64,000 nt of DNA from Acidimicrobiaceae bacterium (GCA_024641005.1 JAHEDX010000007.1:1-64000); one strand, 5' to 3'. Shown: positions 41,195 to 51,657, counted from the stretch's first letter. Notes: generated from the letters alone by a model not told the origin. Numbers and translations are program-made.

Positions 41195-41206
41195 ACTATT
41201 GATAGT
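41195..41206. promoter_or_regulatory. Candidate TetR operator ACTAT-TG-ATAGT
   Basis: 5-bp perfect inverted repeat in the divergent TetR/sulfatase intergenic region. Confidence 0.45.
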
Positions 41207-41283
41207 AGCACTCGCATCAGTTATGGTCGCTTCATGTGCCCGGCAACATCCTCCCGATGGGGCCGGTACGTCACGGGGGCGTC

Positions 41284-43560
41284 ATGACACGAGCATCTCG
41301 ATTCGAAGGCACCATCGGCCGTACGATCGCCGACTCGCAGGCCTGGTACGACGAGCCGCCGCACCCCGGCGAGGATGCGCCGAACATCGTGTTGGTGCTG
41401 CTCGACGACACGGGCTTCGCCCAGTTCGGTTGCTACGGGTCCGACATCGACACGCCCAACGTCGATGCGCTGGCCGCCAACGGCCTGCAGTTCACGAACT
41501 TCCACGTCACGCCCCTGTGCTCGCCCACCCGCGCGTCGCTCTTGACCGGCCGATCACAACACGCCGTCGGCATGCGGGCCGTGTCGAACTTCCGAACCGG
41601 ATTCCCCAACCAGCTCGGCCACATCACCAACCACGCAGCCACCGTCGCCGAGGTGCTCCGCGAAACCGGCTACGCCACGTTCTGTGCAGGCAAATGGCAC
41701 CTGGCCCCGATGGAGCAGTGCTCGGCAGCCGGCCCCTTCGACCAATGGCCGCTCGCTCGTGGCTTCGACCGGTTCTATGGCTTCCTCGAAGGCGAGACCG
41801 ACCAGTTCCACCCCGAGCTCGTCTGCGACAACCATCCGATCGAGCCACCGGCCGAGCCCGAGGACGGCTACCACCTGTCGGAAGACCTGATCGACCGACT
41901 GCTCGAGATGGTGTCCGACTCCAAGGGTGTGCGGCCGGATCGTCCGTTCTTCGCCTACCTGCCGTTCGGCGCGACCCACGCCCCGCACCAGGCGCCCGCC
42001 GCGTACCTCGAGAAGTACCGCGGCAGGTACGACGAGGGGTGGGACGTGGTGCGCGAGCGCTGGTACCGGCGCCAGATCGATCTGGGGGTCATCCCCGAGG
42101 GCACCCAGCTCGCCCCCCGCAACCCGGGCGTCGATGCCTGGGAGACCCTGCCCGAGAATCAGCAGCGTCTGGCATGTCGCCTGCAGGAGGCGTTCGCGGC
42201 ATTCCTCGACCACACCGACGACCAGATCGGCCGCCTCGTCGACGGGCTTCGTGAGATGGGTCAGTTCGACAACACGGTCTTCATCGTGCTGGCCGACAAC
42301 GGCGCGTCCCAGGAGGGTGGACCGTTCGGGGTGATGCACGAGATGAAGTTCTTCAACGGCATCTTCGAGACCCCCGACGAAGCGATCGGCAAGATCGACC
42401 AGATCGGTGGCCCCCACAGCCACACCAACTATCCGTGGGGTTGGGCTCAGTGCGGCAACTCACCGTTCAAGTGGTACAAGCAGAACACCCACGAGGGCGG
42501 GGTGCACGTGCCGATGATCGTGCACGCACCCGAATACATCTCCCACGACCAGGCCGGCACGAAGCGCGATCAGTTCGTCAATGTTGCCGACATCGTTCCG
42601 ACCGTCTACGAACTCGTCGGCGTCACCCCACCCGCTGTCTACCGCGGCGTCGAGCAGCTCCCGGTCACCGGCCGCTCGTTCGCGCCAGTACTCACCGATC
42701 CGGCCGCTCCGGCGACCAACACGTTGCAGTACTTCGAGATGGGAGGCAGCCGAGCGCTGGTTGCGGGCTCCGGTTCGTCGCTGTGGAAAGCGGTCTGCAA
42801 GCACGCCCAGGGCGCCGACTACGACACCGAGCAGTGGGAGCTGTACCACCTCACCGACGACTGGTCCGAGTGTGACGATCTCGCCGAGGCTCGTCCCGAC
42901 AAGCTTGCCGAGTTGATCGATCTGTGGTGGCAGGAGGCCGATCGCCACGGCGTGCTGCCACTCGACGACCGCATGTTCGAGCTGTTCGGCAGCCGCTTCC
43001 GGGCGAACTCGCCTCATCCACCCGACCGGCGATACGTCTACCGGCCCCCGATGTCGCCGATGCCGGGCCAGGCCTCCGCCGCAATCGGCGGCCGTAGCTT
43101 CGACCTCACCGCAACCGTCACCCGCCAGTCGGGACAGGACGGTGTGTTGTTCGCCACCGGTACTCGGAACTCAGGCATCTCGGTGTTCGTGCAGAACGAT
43201 CGGTTGGTCATCGACTACAACGCGTTCGACGAGCACACGATCCTCGAGTCGACCGTCGAGGTTCCCGCGGGACGGTCGGCTCTCGTCGCGAAACTCAGAC
43301 GCGGCGACGGGCGTTCGGGCAGCATGGAGCTCGAAGTGAACGGCCTGCCGGCGGGCTCGGCAGAGTTGCCCTTGTTCATGCGCATGATGTCATCGGTCGG
43401 GCCGAGCGTCGGATACGACCACGGTTCGCCCGTGTCCAATCGCTACGAGGCGCCGTTCCCGTTCGCCGGGAAGCTCCACGAGGTCGAGATCCAGCTCCTC
43501 TCCAAGCGAGAACTCGACGCCATCGCGGCCGAGGCGGCCGCCGAAATGAGCCGGCAATGA
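41284..43560 (+). CDS. Arylsulfatase (type I, formylglycine-dependent)
   Basis: [63 protein letters not shown] with CSPTR signature (Cys codon 41518-41520). Alternative start 41236. Confidence 0.92.
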   Translation: MTRASRFEGTIGRTIADSQAWYDEPPHPGEDAPNIVLVLLDDTGFAQFGCYGSDIDTPNVDALAANGLQFTNFHVTPLCSPTRASLLTGRSQHAVGMRAVSNFRTGFPNQLGHITNHAATVAEVLRETGYATFCAGKWHLAPMEQCSAAGPFDQWPLARGFDRFYGFLEGETDQFHPELVCDNHPIEPPAEPEDGYHLSEDLIDRLLEMVSDSKGVRPDRPFFAYLPFGATHAPHQAPAAYLEKYRGRYDEGWDVVRERWYRRQIDLGVIPEGTQLAPRNPGVDAWETLPENQQRLACRLQEAFAAFLDHTDDQIGRLVDGLREMGQFDNTVFIVLADNGASQEGGPFGVMHEMKFFNGIFETPDEAIGKIDQIGGPHSHTNYPWGWAQCGNSPFKWYKQNTHEGGVHVPMIVHAPEYISHDQAGTKRDQFVNVADIVPTVYELVGVTPPAVYRGVEQLPVTGRSFAPVLTDPAAPATNTLQYFEMGGSRALVAGSGSSLWKAVCKHAQGADYDTEQWELYHLTDDWSECDDLAEARPDKLAELIDLWWQEADRHGVLPLDDRMFELFGSRFRANSPHPPDRRYVYRPPMSPMPGQASAAIGGRSFDLTATVTRQSGQDGVLFATGTRNSGISVFVQNDRLVIDYNAFDEHTILESTVEVPAGRSALVAKLRRGDGRSGSMELEVNGLPAGSAELPLFMRMMSSVGPSVGYDHGSPVSNRYEAPFPFAGKLHEVEIQLLSKRELDAIAAEAAAEMSRQ

Positions 43561-44459
43561 GTCTCGCGGTCACACTGCTCGGCACCGGCAGCCCGATGCC
43601 CCATCCCGACCGCGCCGGACCGGCCACGCTGATCTCGGCAGGCTCCGGGCCCGACGCCGAGCACTATCTCGTCGACGCCGGCCGCGGCGTGTTGATGCGA
43701 CTGGCCGCTGCCGGGCTCGGCGCGGCGAATCTCACCGCGGTGCTGATCACCCATCTGCACAGCGATCACATCACCGATCTCAACGACGTGATCACGACCC
43801 GCTGGGTGATGACGCTGCCCCCCACGACCCCGACGCCGCTCACCATCGTCGGCCCGATCGGAACCCGCATGGTGGTCGAGCACATCCTCGCCTCGCTCGC
43901 ACCCGACATCGCCTACCGCATCGCCCACCACGAGGATCTCGAACAACCGCCTCTGGTCGACGTGATCGAGGTCGTCGAGGGTCCGATCGACCTGCCGGGC
44001 AAGGTGACGATCCGATCCGCCCCGACCGACCACAAACCCGTCGAACCCAGCGTCGGGTTCCGGTTCGACCACACCGATGAAGACGGCGCCGCCTCGGCGG
44101 TCGTGGCCGGAGACACCGTGCCGTGCGCCGGTCTCGACGACCTCTGCGCCGGTGCCGGTGCCCTGGTACACAGCGTGATCCGCAAAGACATCATCGCCAA
44201 GATCCCGTTGCAGCGGATGCAGGACACCCTCGACTACCACTCCTCGCCGGAAGAAGCTGCCGACACAGCCCAGCGGGCCGGCATCGGCACGCTGATCCTC
44301 ACCCACTACGTTCCGCCGATCCCCACCGGCACCGTCGGCGACGACTGGCGTGCTCTGGCCGCCGGCCATTTCACCGGAACGATCGAGCTCGGCGACGACC
44401 TTCATCGCATCGACCTTCCCGGCGTCGACGCCGGACTCACCCTCGACGCAGGAGACTGA
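43557..44459 (+). CDS. MBL-fold metallohydrolase (RNase Z/arylsulfatase-like)
   Basis: [13 protein letters not shown] metal motif; [21 protein letters not shown] overlap with the sulfatase. Confidence 0.87.
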   Translation: MSLAVTLLGTGSPMPHPDRAGPATLISAGSGPDAEHYLVDAGRGVLMRLAAAGLGAANLTAVLITHLHSDHITDLNDVITTRWVMTLPPTTPTPLTIVGPIGTRMVVEHILASLAPDIAYRIAHHEDLEQPPLVDVIEVVEGPIDLPGKVTIRSAPTDHKPVEPSVGFRFDHTDEDGAASAVVAGDTVPCAGLDDLCAGAGALVHSVIRKDIIAKIPLQRMQDTLDYHSSPEEAADTAQRAGIGTLILTHYVPPIPTGTVGDDWRALAAGHFTGTIELGDDLHRIDLPGVDAGLTLDAGD

Positions 44460-44462
44460 CCC

Positions 44463-45365
44463 ATGCACACCCTCGGCACATCAGACGCCGCCGACTGGCT
44501 CGATATCGCCCGCCGCTGCGGATTCGAGTCGCACCGTCTCGTGGGCTGGATCTACTGGGACCCCACCGCCATCGCCAACTATGCCGCGCTCGGCGTACCC
44601 GACGGAACCGGCTACTACATCGCCACGCGCGCCGCACCGCTCGCCGCCGGCGGCGACGCAGCAGTGATCGCGGCGTTCGGTTCGATCCATGCCGACTTCA
44701 TCCGCTTCTCGCTCGGTCTGTGCAGGACGCACACGACGTTCGAAGCAGCGGCCGCGGCACGCGATGCTGCCGTGGTGACGGGGCTGCACTCCTTCGTTCC
44801 GGAGGTCACCGAAGGCTTGGCCGACCTCGGCGAGGCGTTGTGGGCCGTCGCGGACGCGTTGTCGCCCGCCGGTCGCGTACTGTTCGCGACCCATCGCGAC
44901 TGGCCGCGCCCGGACGACCCGCTGCTGTCCGCCTGGCTGGCCGTCAACTGCATCCGCGAGTGGCGCGGCGACACCCATTGGGCGATCCAGATCGCCGAGG
45001 GTTTGTCGATGACCGCTGCGGGAGTACTCGACGGCGCGTGGCGCCACTATGCCGACGACTGGTTGCCCCGCAGTCGTGGCGCCGACGATGCTGCTCTCGA
45101 CGCCGCGATCGACGAGCTCACCGAACGCGGCCTGGCGACCGACGGCGCCGTGAACGCTGCAGGTATCGCCTATCGGCAGTCACTCGAGGATCGTCTCGAC
45201 ACGTTCGCGGCAGAACCATGGCGTCGACTCGGCTCTGATCTGTGCACGCGCTTGCTGCAGCTGCTCGAGCCCGCCACCGAGGCGCTGCTCACGCGTGTCG
45301 ACGTCACGGCCGGCCCCAAATGGATGCCCGCGGGTCGGCGGCGCACCACTGGTGGCACGACGTGA
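44463..45365 (+). CDS. SCO6745-family protein (unknown function)
   Basis: FGSIHADFIRFSLGLCRTHTTFEAAAAARDAAV...AWLAVNCIREWRGDTHWAIQIAEGLS resembles the SCO6745/SalK-like family. Confidence 0.6.
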   Translation: MHTLGTSDAADWLDIARRCGFESHRLVGWIYWDPTAIANYAALGVPDGTGYYIATRAAPLAAGGDAAVIAAFGSIHADFIRFSLGLCRTHTTFEAAAAARDAAVVTGLHSFVPEVTEGLADLGEALWAVADALSPAGRVLFATHRDWPRPDDPLLSAWLAVNCIREWRGDTHWAIQIAEGLSMTAAGVLDGAWRHYADDWLPRSRGADDAALDAAIDELTERGLATDGAVNAAGIAYRQSLEDRLDTFAAEPWRRLGSDLCTRLLQLLEPATEALLTRVDVTAGPKWMPAGRRRTTGGTT

Positions 45366-45814
45366 GTGCGACGAGCACACGGCGCGAGCTTGCCGCCGAG
45401 CCCTCATTGGTCTGGGCGGTGCTTGCCGGGTTCGATCGCATCGCCGACTGGGCGCCCAATGTCGACCATTCGTGCTCGCTCTCGTCGCAATCAGATGGGG
45501 TCGGTGCCATCCGCCGTGTGCAGGTGGGTCGGATGGCGTTGGTCGAGACGGTCACGGCTTGGGAGCCGGGTGCCCAGCTGGCGTACCGGGTCGACGGTCT
45601 GCCCGCCCGGCTCGGCACGATCTCGAACGCGTGGCACCTCGCGCCGTCCGCTGGTGGCGGGTCGACGGTCATCGTCACCTCAACTGTCGACACCGGACCA
45701 CGCCCGCCCCAACAGGCGATCGGGCGCCTGATCGCCCGCAAGCTCGCCTCGTCCTCCGAGGTGATGCTCGACGGACTCGCCGATCACCTCGACCGCGCGG
45801 TGGCACCGTCATGA
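45362..45814 (+). CDS. SRPBCC family (polyketide cyclase/START-like) protein
   Basis: EPSLVWAVLAGFDRIADWAPNVDHSCSL; GTGA overlap with upstream stop. Confidence 0.75.
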   Translation: MSATSTRRELAAEPSLVWAVLAGFDRIADWAPNVDHSCSLSSQSDGVGAIRRVQVGRMALVETVTAWEPGAQLAYRVDGLPARLGTISNAWHLAPSAGGGSTVIVTSTVDTGPRPPQQAIGRLIARKLASSSEVMLDGLADHLDRAVAPS

Positions 45815-48474
45815 CAGCATCTGCTGCCGACGTCTCGGGCATCGACCGCCCCGACATCGTCGTGATCCTCACCGACCAAGAGCGAGCGATCCCGCCGTAC
45901 GAGAACGACGAACTGGCGAGATGGCGTCACGACACGTTGACGGGTCGCCGCTGGTTCGACGAGCACGGCGTCAGCTTCGGCCACCACTACACGGGATCGC
46001 TCGCTTGCGTACCCAGCCGACCGACGCTGCTGACCGGCCAGTTCCCCGATGTGCATGGTGTCACACAGACGAACGGGCTCGGCAAGGCCGCAGACGACTC
46101 GCGCATGCGATGGCTGCGCGAGGGCGAGGTGCCCACGATCGGGCACTGGTTCCGCCTCGGCGGCTACGACACGCACTACGACGGCAAATGGCACGTCTCG
46201 CACGCCGATCTGATCGATCCCGTGACCGGGATGCCGCTGGCAACCAACGACGACGACGGCGTCGTCGACCCGGCCGCCGTGCAGGCCTATCTCGACGCCG
46301 ACCCACTGGACGCGTTCGGTTTCTCCGGCTGGGTCGGGCCCGAACCTCATGGGGCGGGCTTGGCGAATGCAGGCGTGCGCCGTGACCATCTGATCGCCGC
46401 TCGCGTGGTGGCATGGCTCGAGGACCGCTACTCACGACGACGCGCCCGCGACACGGCGGCGGCGCGGCCGTTCCTGCTGGTCGCCAGCTTCGTCAACCCC
46501 CATGACATCGTGTTGTTCCCCGCCTGGGCCCGTCGCGGGAACCCGATCGATCCGTCACCGATCGATCCGCCGCACGTGCCGCCCGCCTCCACGGCCGGCG
46601 AGGATCTCCGTACCAAACCTGCCGCTCAGATCGCGTACCGGGCCGCGTACGGCTCGGGCTACGGCCCGGCCCGGATGGTCGATCGGCTCTACGAGAAGAA
46701 CGGGCAGGCGTACCGGGACCTGTACTACCGATTGCACGCGGAGGTCGACGGTCCCCTCGATCGTGTGCGCCGGGCGGTCACCGAGAACGGCTCGACGAAC
46801 GCCGTGCTGGTCCGCTCGTCCGACCACGGCGATCTGCTCGGCGCCCACGGTGGTCTGCACCAGAAATGGTTCAACCTGTACGACGAGGCTGCTCGCGTGC
46901 CCTTCGTGATCGCACGAATCGGCGCCGTGGGTACGACGCCGACGGTCGTCTCCGACATGCCGACGTCGCACGTCGACCTGCTTCCCACACTGCTGGCGGC
47001 GGCCGGCATCGACCGAGAGGCCGTCGCCGGCGAGTTGCGCACTTCGTTCAGCGAATGCCATCCGCTGCCGGGTCGCAACCTGTTGCCGATCGTCGACGAT
47101 CAGTCGAGCGGCGATCTCGATCGCGCCGTCTACATGATCACCAGGGACAACATGCTCGAGGGCGACACCGCAGCATCGGGGTTGGCACAACGGCTCGGCC
47201 GTGCCGAGCATCCACCGGCTCCGCTTCGGATCCAGGTGCCGGCCCATGTCGGCGCCAACTTCGAGGCGATCGTGGCCCGTGTCGCTGCCGATCGTGGTGG
47301 TCACGACCATCTGTGGAAACTGGTTCGTACGTTCGACGACCCGATGACGTGGACCGAACCGGGGGTGAGACACCTGGCTGCTGACGGTCGGGGCGGACCC
47401 GTCTACCGGACCGAATCACTCCCGGACCAGTGGGAGCTGTACGACCTCACGGTCGACCCGGCCGAGGCCTGCAATCTGGCACACGAGCTCGGTGCCCCCG
47501 TCGTGTTCGATCACCTGTGCGGTCGCCTCGCCGACGAGCGCCGTGACTCCGTCCCCCGACGCAACCAACCATGGCCCTATGCGCCACTGGTCAGAAAGGC
47601 CCGCATGAAGAAGCCGCCGCCCCCTGCCCGCCTCGCCCGCAATCTGCTGCAGCGCGTCGGTATGCACCCCGACGACACCGAGCCGGTCCGGATCGGTGTC
47701 GATCTCTCCGGCCGTCGCGCGCTGGTGGTCGCCACCAACCACGGCACCCTCGACATCGGCAAGGCGACCGGTGTGTTCGCCAGCGAGATGACCGTGCCGT
47801 ACTACGCCTTCCTCGACGCCGGGATGTCCGTCGACGTCGCCAGCCCGAAGGGTGGCGTGATCCCGGTCGATCCCCAGTCGCTCAAGGCGGTGTTGCGCAC
47901 CCGGGACGACGATCGGTTCCTCGCCGACGACGAGTTCCGCGCGAAGGTCACCGATTCGTTGTCGATCGGCGACCTCGACATGAACGATTACGACATCGTG
48001 TTCCTCGCCGGCGGGTGGGGGGCAGCTTTTGATTTCGGCCTCTCCGAGGCGCTGGCCGCCAAGGTCACCGAAGCCAACGCGGCGGGCAAGGTGCTGGGTG
48101 GTGTGTGCCACGGTCCCCTCGGGTTGTGCAACGCCAAGGCGGCCGATGGCCGACCACTGGTCGAGGGCCGGCGGGTCACGGGCGTCTCCGACAAGCAGGT
48201 GCGCGAGCTGGGCATCGGGTCCACGCCCCAGCATCCCGAGACCGAACTTCGACGTATGGGCGCCGAGTACGAATCGGTCACGAAGTTCAGGGACCCGTTC
48301 GCGAACCACTGGGTCGTCGACGGCAACCTCGTCACTGGGCAGAACCAGAACGCCGGCCCGATGGTGGCGCGCGAGATGCTGCAACTCGTCGCGGCATCAC
48401 TCAGCGAGACCGATCGGCAACCACCCGACGAGGAGGCACCGAGCCGGCAATCAGGGGAGTACACCAATGGCTGA
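45811..48474 (+). CDS. Sulfatase fused to a C-terminal DJ-1/PfpI domain
   Basis: N-terminal sulfatase (DIVVILTDQE...HHYTGSLACVPSRPTLLTGQFPDVHGV; CVPSR); C-terminal DJ-1/PfpI (RALVVATNHG...DYDIVFLAGGWGAAFDF...GKVLGGVCHGPLGLCNAK) with Cys codon 48106-48108 in the nucleophile elbow. Confidence 0.87.
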   Translation: MTASAADVSGIDRPDIVVILTDQERAIPPYENDELARWRHDTLTGRRWFDEHGVSFGHHYTGSLACVPSRPTLLTGQFPDVHGVTQTNGLGKAADDSRMRWLREGEVPTIGHWFRLGGYDTHYDGKWHVSHADLIDPVTGMPLATNDDDGVVDPAAVQAYLDADPLDAFGFSGWVGPEPHGAGLANAGVRRDHLIAARVVAWLEDRYSRRRARDTAAARPFLLVASFVNPHDIVLFPAWARRGNPIDPSPIDPPHVPPASTAGEDLRTKPAAQIAYRAAYGSGYGPARMVDRLYEKNGQAYRDLYYRLHAEVDGPLDRVRRAVTENGSTNAVLVRSSDHGDLLGAHGGLHQKWFNLYDEAARVPFVIARIGAVGTTPTVVSDMPTSHVDLLPTLLAAAGIDREAVAGELRTSFSECHPLPGRNLLPIVDDQSSGDLDRAVYMITRDNMLEGDTAASGLAQRLGRAEHPPAPLRIQVPAHVGANFEAIVARVAADRGGHDHLWKLVRTFDDPMTWTEPGVRHLAADGRGGPVYRTESLPDQWELYDLTVDPAEACNLAHELGAPVVFDHLCGRLADERRDSVPRRNQPWPYAPLVRKARMKKPPPPARLARNLLQRVGMHPDDTEPVRIGVDLSGRRALVVATNHGTLDIGKATGVFASEMTVPYYAFLDAGMSVDVASPKGGVIPVDPQSLKAVLRTRDDDRFLADDEFRAKVTDSLSIGDLDMNDYDIVFLAGGWGAAFDFGLSEALAAKVTEANAAGKVLGGVCHGPLGLCNAKAADGRPLVEGRRVTGVSDKQVRELGIGSTPQHPETELRRMGAEYESVTKFRDPFANHWVVDGNLVTGQNQNAGPMVAREMLQLVAASLSETDRQPPDEEAPSRQSGEYTNG

Positions 48475-49282
48475 CGCACCGCGTTATGGAGAGATCGACC
48501 GCGCCTATGGCATGAGGCTGGCGACGACACCACCCGACGAGGACGGTCCGATCTGGATGGTCAACTTGATGAAGTACCGCGACAGGGCTGACTACGCGGA
48601 TGGTCGAGAGAGCTCGATCAGTGGCCGGGAGGCCGACGACATCTACGCGCCGGTCGACGTGCTCGCGAAGATCGGTGCCGAGGTCGTGTTCGTCGCCGAC
48701 GTCGATCAGCAGTTGCTCGGCGACGCTCCCGTCTGGGACCGGGTGGCGATCGTGAAGTACGCCACCCGGCGTTCGTTCATCGAGATGCAGAGCCGCCCCG
48801 ATTTCCAGGACAAGCACGCCCACAAGGAAGCCGGCATGCAGGCCACCATCGTCAGTGGATGTCTGCCGATTCCTCCCCCGCAGGGCGAGCCTGTCGACTG
48901 GGCCGACGTAGCGCACCCGCCCACGGTCGAAGATGGCCCCGTCGTGGTGATCCACGTGCTGAAGTTCGACGAGGCCTCGTCGAACGGCGTGACACCCGAC
49001 GAGATGGAGGCCTACCAGAACGCTGCGGCCGCAGTCGCCGTGCCACATGGCGTTCGGATCAACGGCTGGTTCTCCGTCGATGGAACGATCCTCGGCGACG
49101 GGCGATCGTGGGACCAGATCCGGTTCAACGAGTTCCCCAGCAAGGCAGCGTTCATGGCCGTGGTCACCGACCCGGCACGACTCGAAGCCCAGAAGGGCCA
49201 CCGGGAAGTGGCGATCGCCGACACCTACACGATGATCCTGCGGGCATCGATCAACCGAATCGCCGACTCGATATCGAGCTGA
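48467..49282 (+). CDS. DUF1330-like domain protein
   Basis: IWMVNLMKYRDRADYADG...VAIVKYATRRSFIEMQSRPDFQDKHAHKEAGM; overlaps fusion gene by 8 bp. Confidence 0.75.
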   Translation: MADAPRYGEIDRAYGMRLATTPPDEDGPIWMVNLMKYRDRADYADGRESSISGREADDIYAPVDVLAKIGAEVVFVADVDQQLLGDAPVWDRVAIVKYATRRSFIEMQSRPDFQDKHAHKEAGMQATIVSGCLPIPPPQGEPVDWADVAHPPTVEDGPVVVIHVLKFDEASSNGVTPDEMEAYQNAAAAVAVPHGVRINGWFSVDGTILGDGRSWDQIRFNEFPSKAAFMAVVTDPARLEAQKGHREVAIADTYTMILRASINRIADSISS

Positions 49283-49325
49283 GCGCAGCGCACCCGACAT
49301 CGAGGGCGGGCCGCTCGCAAGTCGG

Positions 49326-50144
49326 TCAGTCGGCGAGCGTGCCGGCGTAGACCTGCCACGCCAGAGCGCTCTTGGCGACGAGGCTGAGCACGATGTACAC
49401 CTTCTCGCCATAGAGGTAGTCGGCGAACCTGCCGCGGCGCCGGTACTGCAGCCACTGGTTGAGGCCGAAACAGTTGAACAGCACGAACAGCGACACGAAG
49501 ATGCCGTAGACGAACCCGGGCACGCCGTCGCCCTCGCGCTGGGCAGTGATCAGCGCGAGGGTGATCGTGATCCACGGCACGATGCCCGCCAGGCAACCGA
49601 ACACGAATGGCCACCAGTTGACGTGTGCACCTTGTCGGTTGACCTGCTCCATCATCAGGCCGAACAGGATCATGGTGGCGTTGACGGCGAACAGGCCGAT
49701 CAGGGCATAGATGTTCGTGATGCCGGGCAGCATCGCGATCAACACGATCATCAACGATGCGCTGATCGAGAACTCGATCCAGCGGGCGTAGTTGATTCCT
49801 CGCCTCAGGTTGGCCTCGTACCAGCCGACGATGCGCGGTGTCGCCATGAGGAGGTGATCGGCGGCCGCCAGGAACAGGAACAGTGCGATCACGGCCGAGA
49901 AGCGCAGGTCGAAGAACACCTTGTCGATCGTGAGCGGGGTGCCAGGGGGACCATCTTGCACCTGCGCCTGAACCGGGATCGAGAATCCGTTGCTGAGCAT
50001 CAGGACCAGGACTGCCTGCACCAGATGGGTGACGCCGACGCCGATGTTCCAGCGGCGCAGTGACCTGAGCCGTTCGTCTTGGGAAGTGATCTCGGCACGC
50101 TCGTCGGACGAGGTAGGCCGGTCGGGGGCGATGACATCTTTCAT
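49326..50144 (-). CDS. Heliorhodopsin
   Basis: Seven-TM protein; RRWNIGVGVTHLVQAVLVLMLS N-terminus, WIEFSISASLMIVLIAML, final helix VYIVLSLVAKSALAWQVYAGTL with putative Schiff-base Lys (codon 49371-49373, K258). Confidence 0.9.
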   Translation of the reverse strand: MKDVIAPDRPTSSDERAEITSQDERLRSLRRWNIGVGVTHLVQAVLVLMLSNGFSIPVQAQVQDGPPGTPLTIDKVFFDLRFSAVIALFLFLAAADHLLMATPRIVGWYEANLRRGINYARWIEFSISASLMIVLIAMLPGITNIYALIGLFAVNATMILFGLMMEQVNRQGAHVNWWPFVFGCLAGIVPWITITLALITAQREGDGVPGFVYGIFVSLFVLFNCFGLNQWLQYRRRGRFADYLYGEKVYIVLSLVAKSALAWQVYAGTLAD

Positions 50145-50173
50145 GACGGATCCTCGAGTTCGGTGGGTGCGTT

Positions 50174-50190
50174 CGAACACCACGTGTTCG
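50174..50190. promoter_or_regulatory. 17-bp palindrome CGAACAC-CAC-GTGTTCG upstream of heliorhodopsin
   Basis: Perfect 7-bp arms, 3-nt spacer, about 30 bp before the start codon. Confidence 0.55.
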
Positions 50191-50232
50191 TTGCCGGCGC
50201 GGCGACGGTGCGCCGGGCTCGGTGTTGTCGCA

Positions 50233-50769
50233 TCAGTTCGGACGACCGACAGCGGTCGGGGTCGGCTGGCCCAGCATCGAGCGCAGCATCCAAGCGGTCT
50301 TCTCGTGGACCTGTAGACGTTGCGTCAGCAGGTCGGCCGTCGACTCGTCATGGGCGGCCCCGACGGTGCCGAAGATGGATCGGATCGTGCGAGTGATGGC
50401 TTCGTGGCCGCTCACGAGGTCGGCGATCATCTCCTCGGCATCGGGAACACCTTCGGCCTCGGCGATGACGGTCAGCTGGGCGAACTGGGCGTAACTACCG
50501 GGGGCGAAGACGCCGAGCGAGCGGATCCTCTCTGCCAGCAGGTCAGCTGCCGCCCACATCTCGTTGTATTGCGTCTCGAACATCAGGTGGAGCGTGTTGA
50601 ACATCGGACCGGTGACGTTCCAGTGATAGTTGTGCGTCTTGAGGTACAGGGTGTAGGTGTCGGCCAACACCCTGCTCACGCCGTCTGCGATGGCGAGGCG
50701 ATCGTGCTCGGCGATGCCGATGTCGATCGTGGGAACGTCGGCGGCGGGGAAGTCGATGATCGAACTCAT
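50233..50769 (-). CDS. dps: Dps/ferritin-like DNA-protection protein
   Basis: [52 protein letters not shown] Dps ferroxidase signature. Confidence 0.93.
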   Translation of the reverse strand: MSSIIDFPAADVPTIDIGIAEHDRLAIADGVSRVLADTYTLYLKTHNYHWNVTGPMFNTLHLMFETQYNEMWAAADLLAERIRSLGVFAPGSYAQFAQLTVIAEAEGVPDAEEMIADLVSGHEAITRTIRSIFGTVGAAHDESTADLLTQRLQVHEKTAWMLRSMLGQPTPTAVGRPN

Positions 50770-50778
50770 GATGAACCT

Positions 50779-50804
50779 CTCTGGTGCGGACCTCTGGTGC
50801 GGAC
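50779..50804. repeat. Tandem 13-bp duplication CTCTGGTGCGGAC x2 in the dps 5' leader
   Basis: Directly readable; duplicates the CAGAGG Shine-Dalgarno-like segment on the minus strand. Confidence 0.75.
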
Positions 50805-50877
50805 CATTTGTTCAACATCATTTAGCATCTATTATTCCGCTTCCCGACAGCAAGGCAACTGGCCCAGCGCTACTCGG

Positions 50878-51657
50878 TCAGCGCTCGCAGCTGCGGGCAA
50901 GCGCGACCAGCTCGGCCAGCGTGTGCCCGGCTCCACCGACGATCGTCGGGGTGCCGGCCGCCCGCAGCGCTACGGCCGTTCGTTCGGCGAGTGGCCCCAT
51001 TGCTGCGGTGGTGACGGTGAGGACGGCGAGCGACGCGGCGTTCTCGTCGCAGCACCGGATGATCTCCTCGGAGGGCAGGTCCGATCCCAGATGGTGCACG
51101 TGCCAGTTGTCGGCTCTGAGGGCGACGGCGGCCATCGTCGTGGGCAGCGTGTGGCGGTCGCCGGCGACGGCCACGACGACAGCGGTGCCTCGGCGTCGTC
51201 CGCGCGGGTTGATCGCCAGGTCGCCCAGTAGGCGTTCCACGATTCCTGCCGCGCGATGCTCGACCCGGATGGTGAGGTCTCCGGTTTCCCAACCCAGCCC
51301 GATTCGATGCAGCGGTGGCACGAGCACCTGCTGCATGAGATCGATCACGGGTGCGCCCTCGTCGGCCAGTCGACGGGCGATCTTCGCGGCGGCCGTCTCG
51401 TCACCTGCGACGAGGGCCTCGTACATGTTCTCGGCCGCGTGTTCGAGGCGTGACGACCGCGGTTTCGGGGGCGCCTTGGGCGCATGGCGTTCGCGGTCGA
51501 GCGCGACGATCTCCTCGTGGCTGACGAGATAGCGGCCACCGACCATCTCGGCGCCGAGCCGACCGCTGCGCACCCAGCGATACGCCGTCTGGTAATGCAC
51601 CCCCAACTCGCCGGCCGCCGTTTGGAGATCGAGCCTGGCGAGCGACGGTGCGTCCAT
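50878..51657 (-). CDS. MerR-type HTH + B12-binding transcriptional regulator (CarH/LitR-like photoreceptor)
   Basis: HTH (LQTAAGELGVHYQTAYRWVRSGRLGAEMVGGRYLVS); W-x9-EH (WETGDLTIRVEH); B12 domain VAGDRHTLPTTMAAVALRADNWHVHHLGSDLP; leaderless TATGGT-N6-ATG. Confidence 0.87.
   Translation of the reverse strand: MDAPSLARLDLQTAAGELGVHYQTAYRWVRSGRLGAEMVGGRYLVSHEEIVALDRERHAPKAPPKPRSSRLEHAAENMYEALVAGDETAAAKIARRLADEGAPVIDLMQQVLVPPLHRIGLGWETGDLTIRVEHRAAGIVERLLGDLAINPRGRRRGTAVVVAVAGDRHTLPTTMAAVALRADNWHVHHLGSDLPSEEIIRCCDENAASLAVLTVTTAAMGPLAERTAVALRAAGTPTIVGGAGHTLAELVALARSCER

Noticed and set aside
45295-45810. N-terminal extension of the sulfatase-DJ-1 ORF
   Set aside because: Overlaps the SRPBCC gene out of frame; MTASAADVSGIDRPDIVVILTD at 45811 is the natural sulfatase start.
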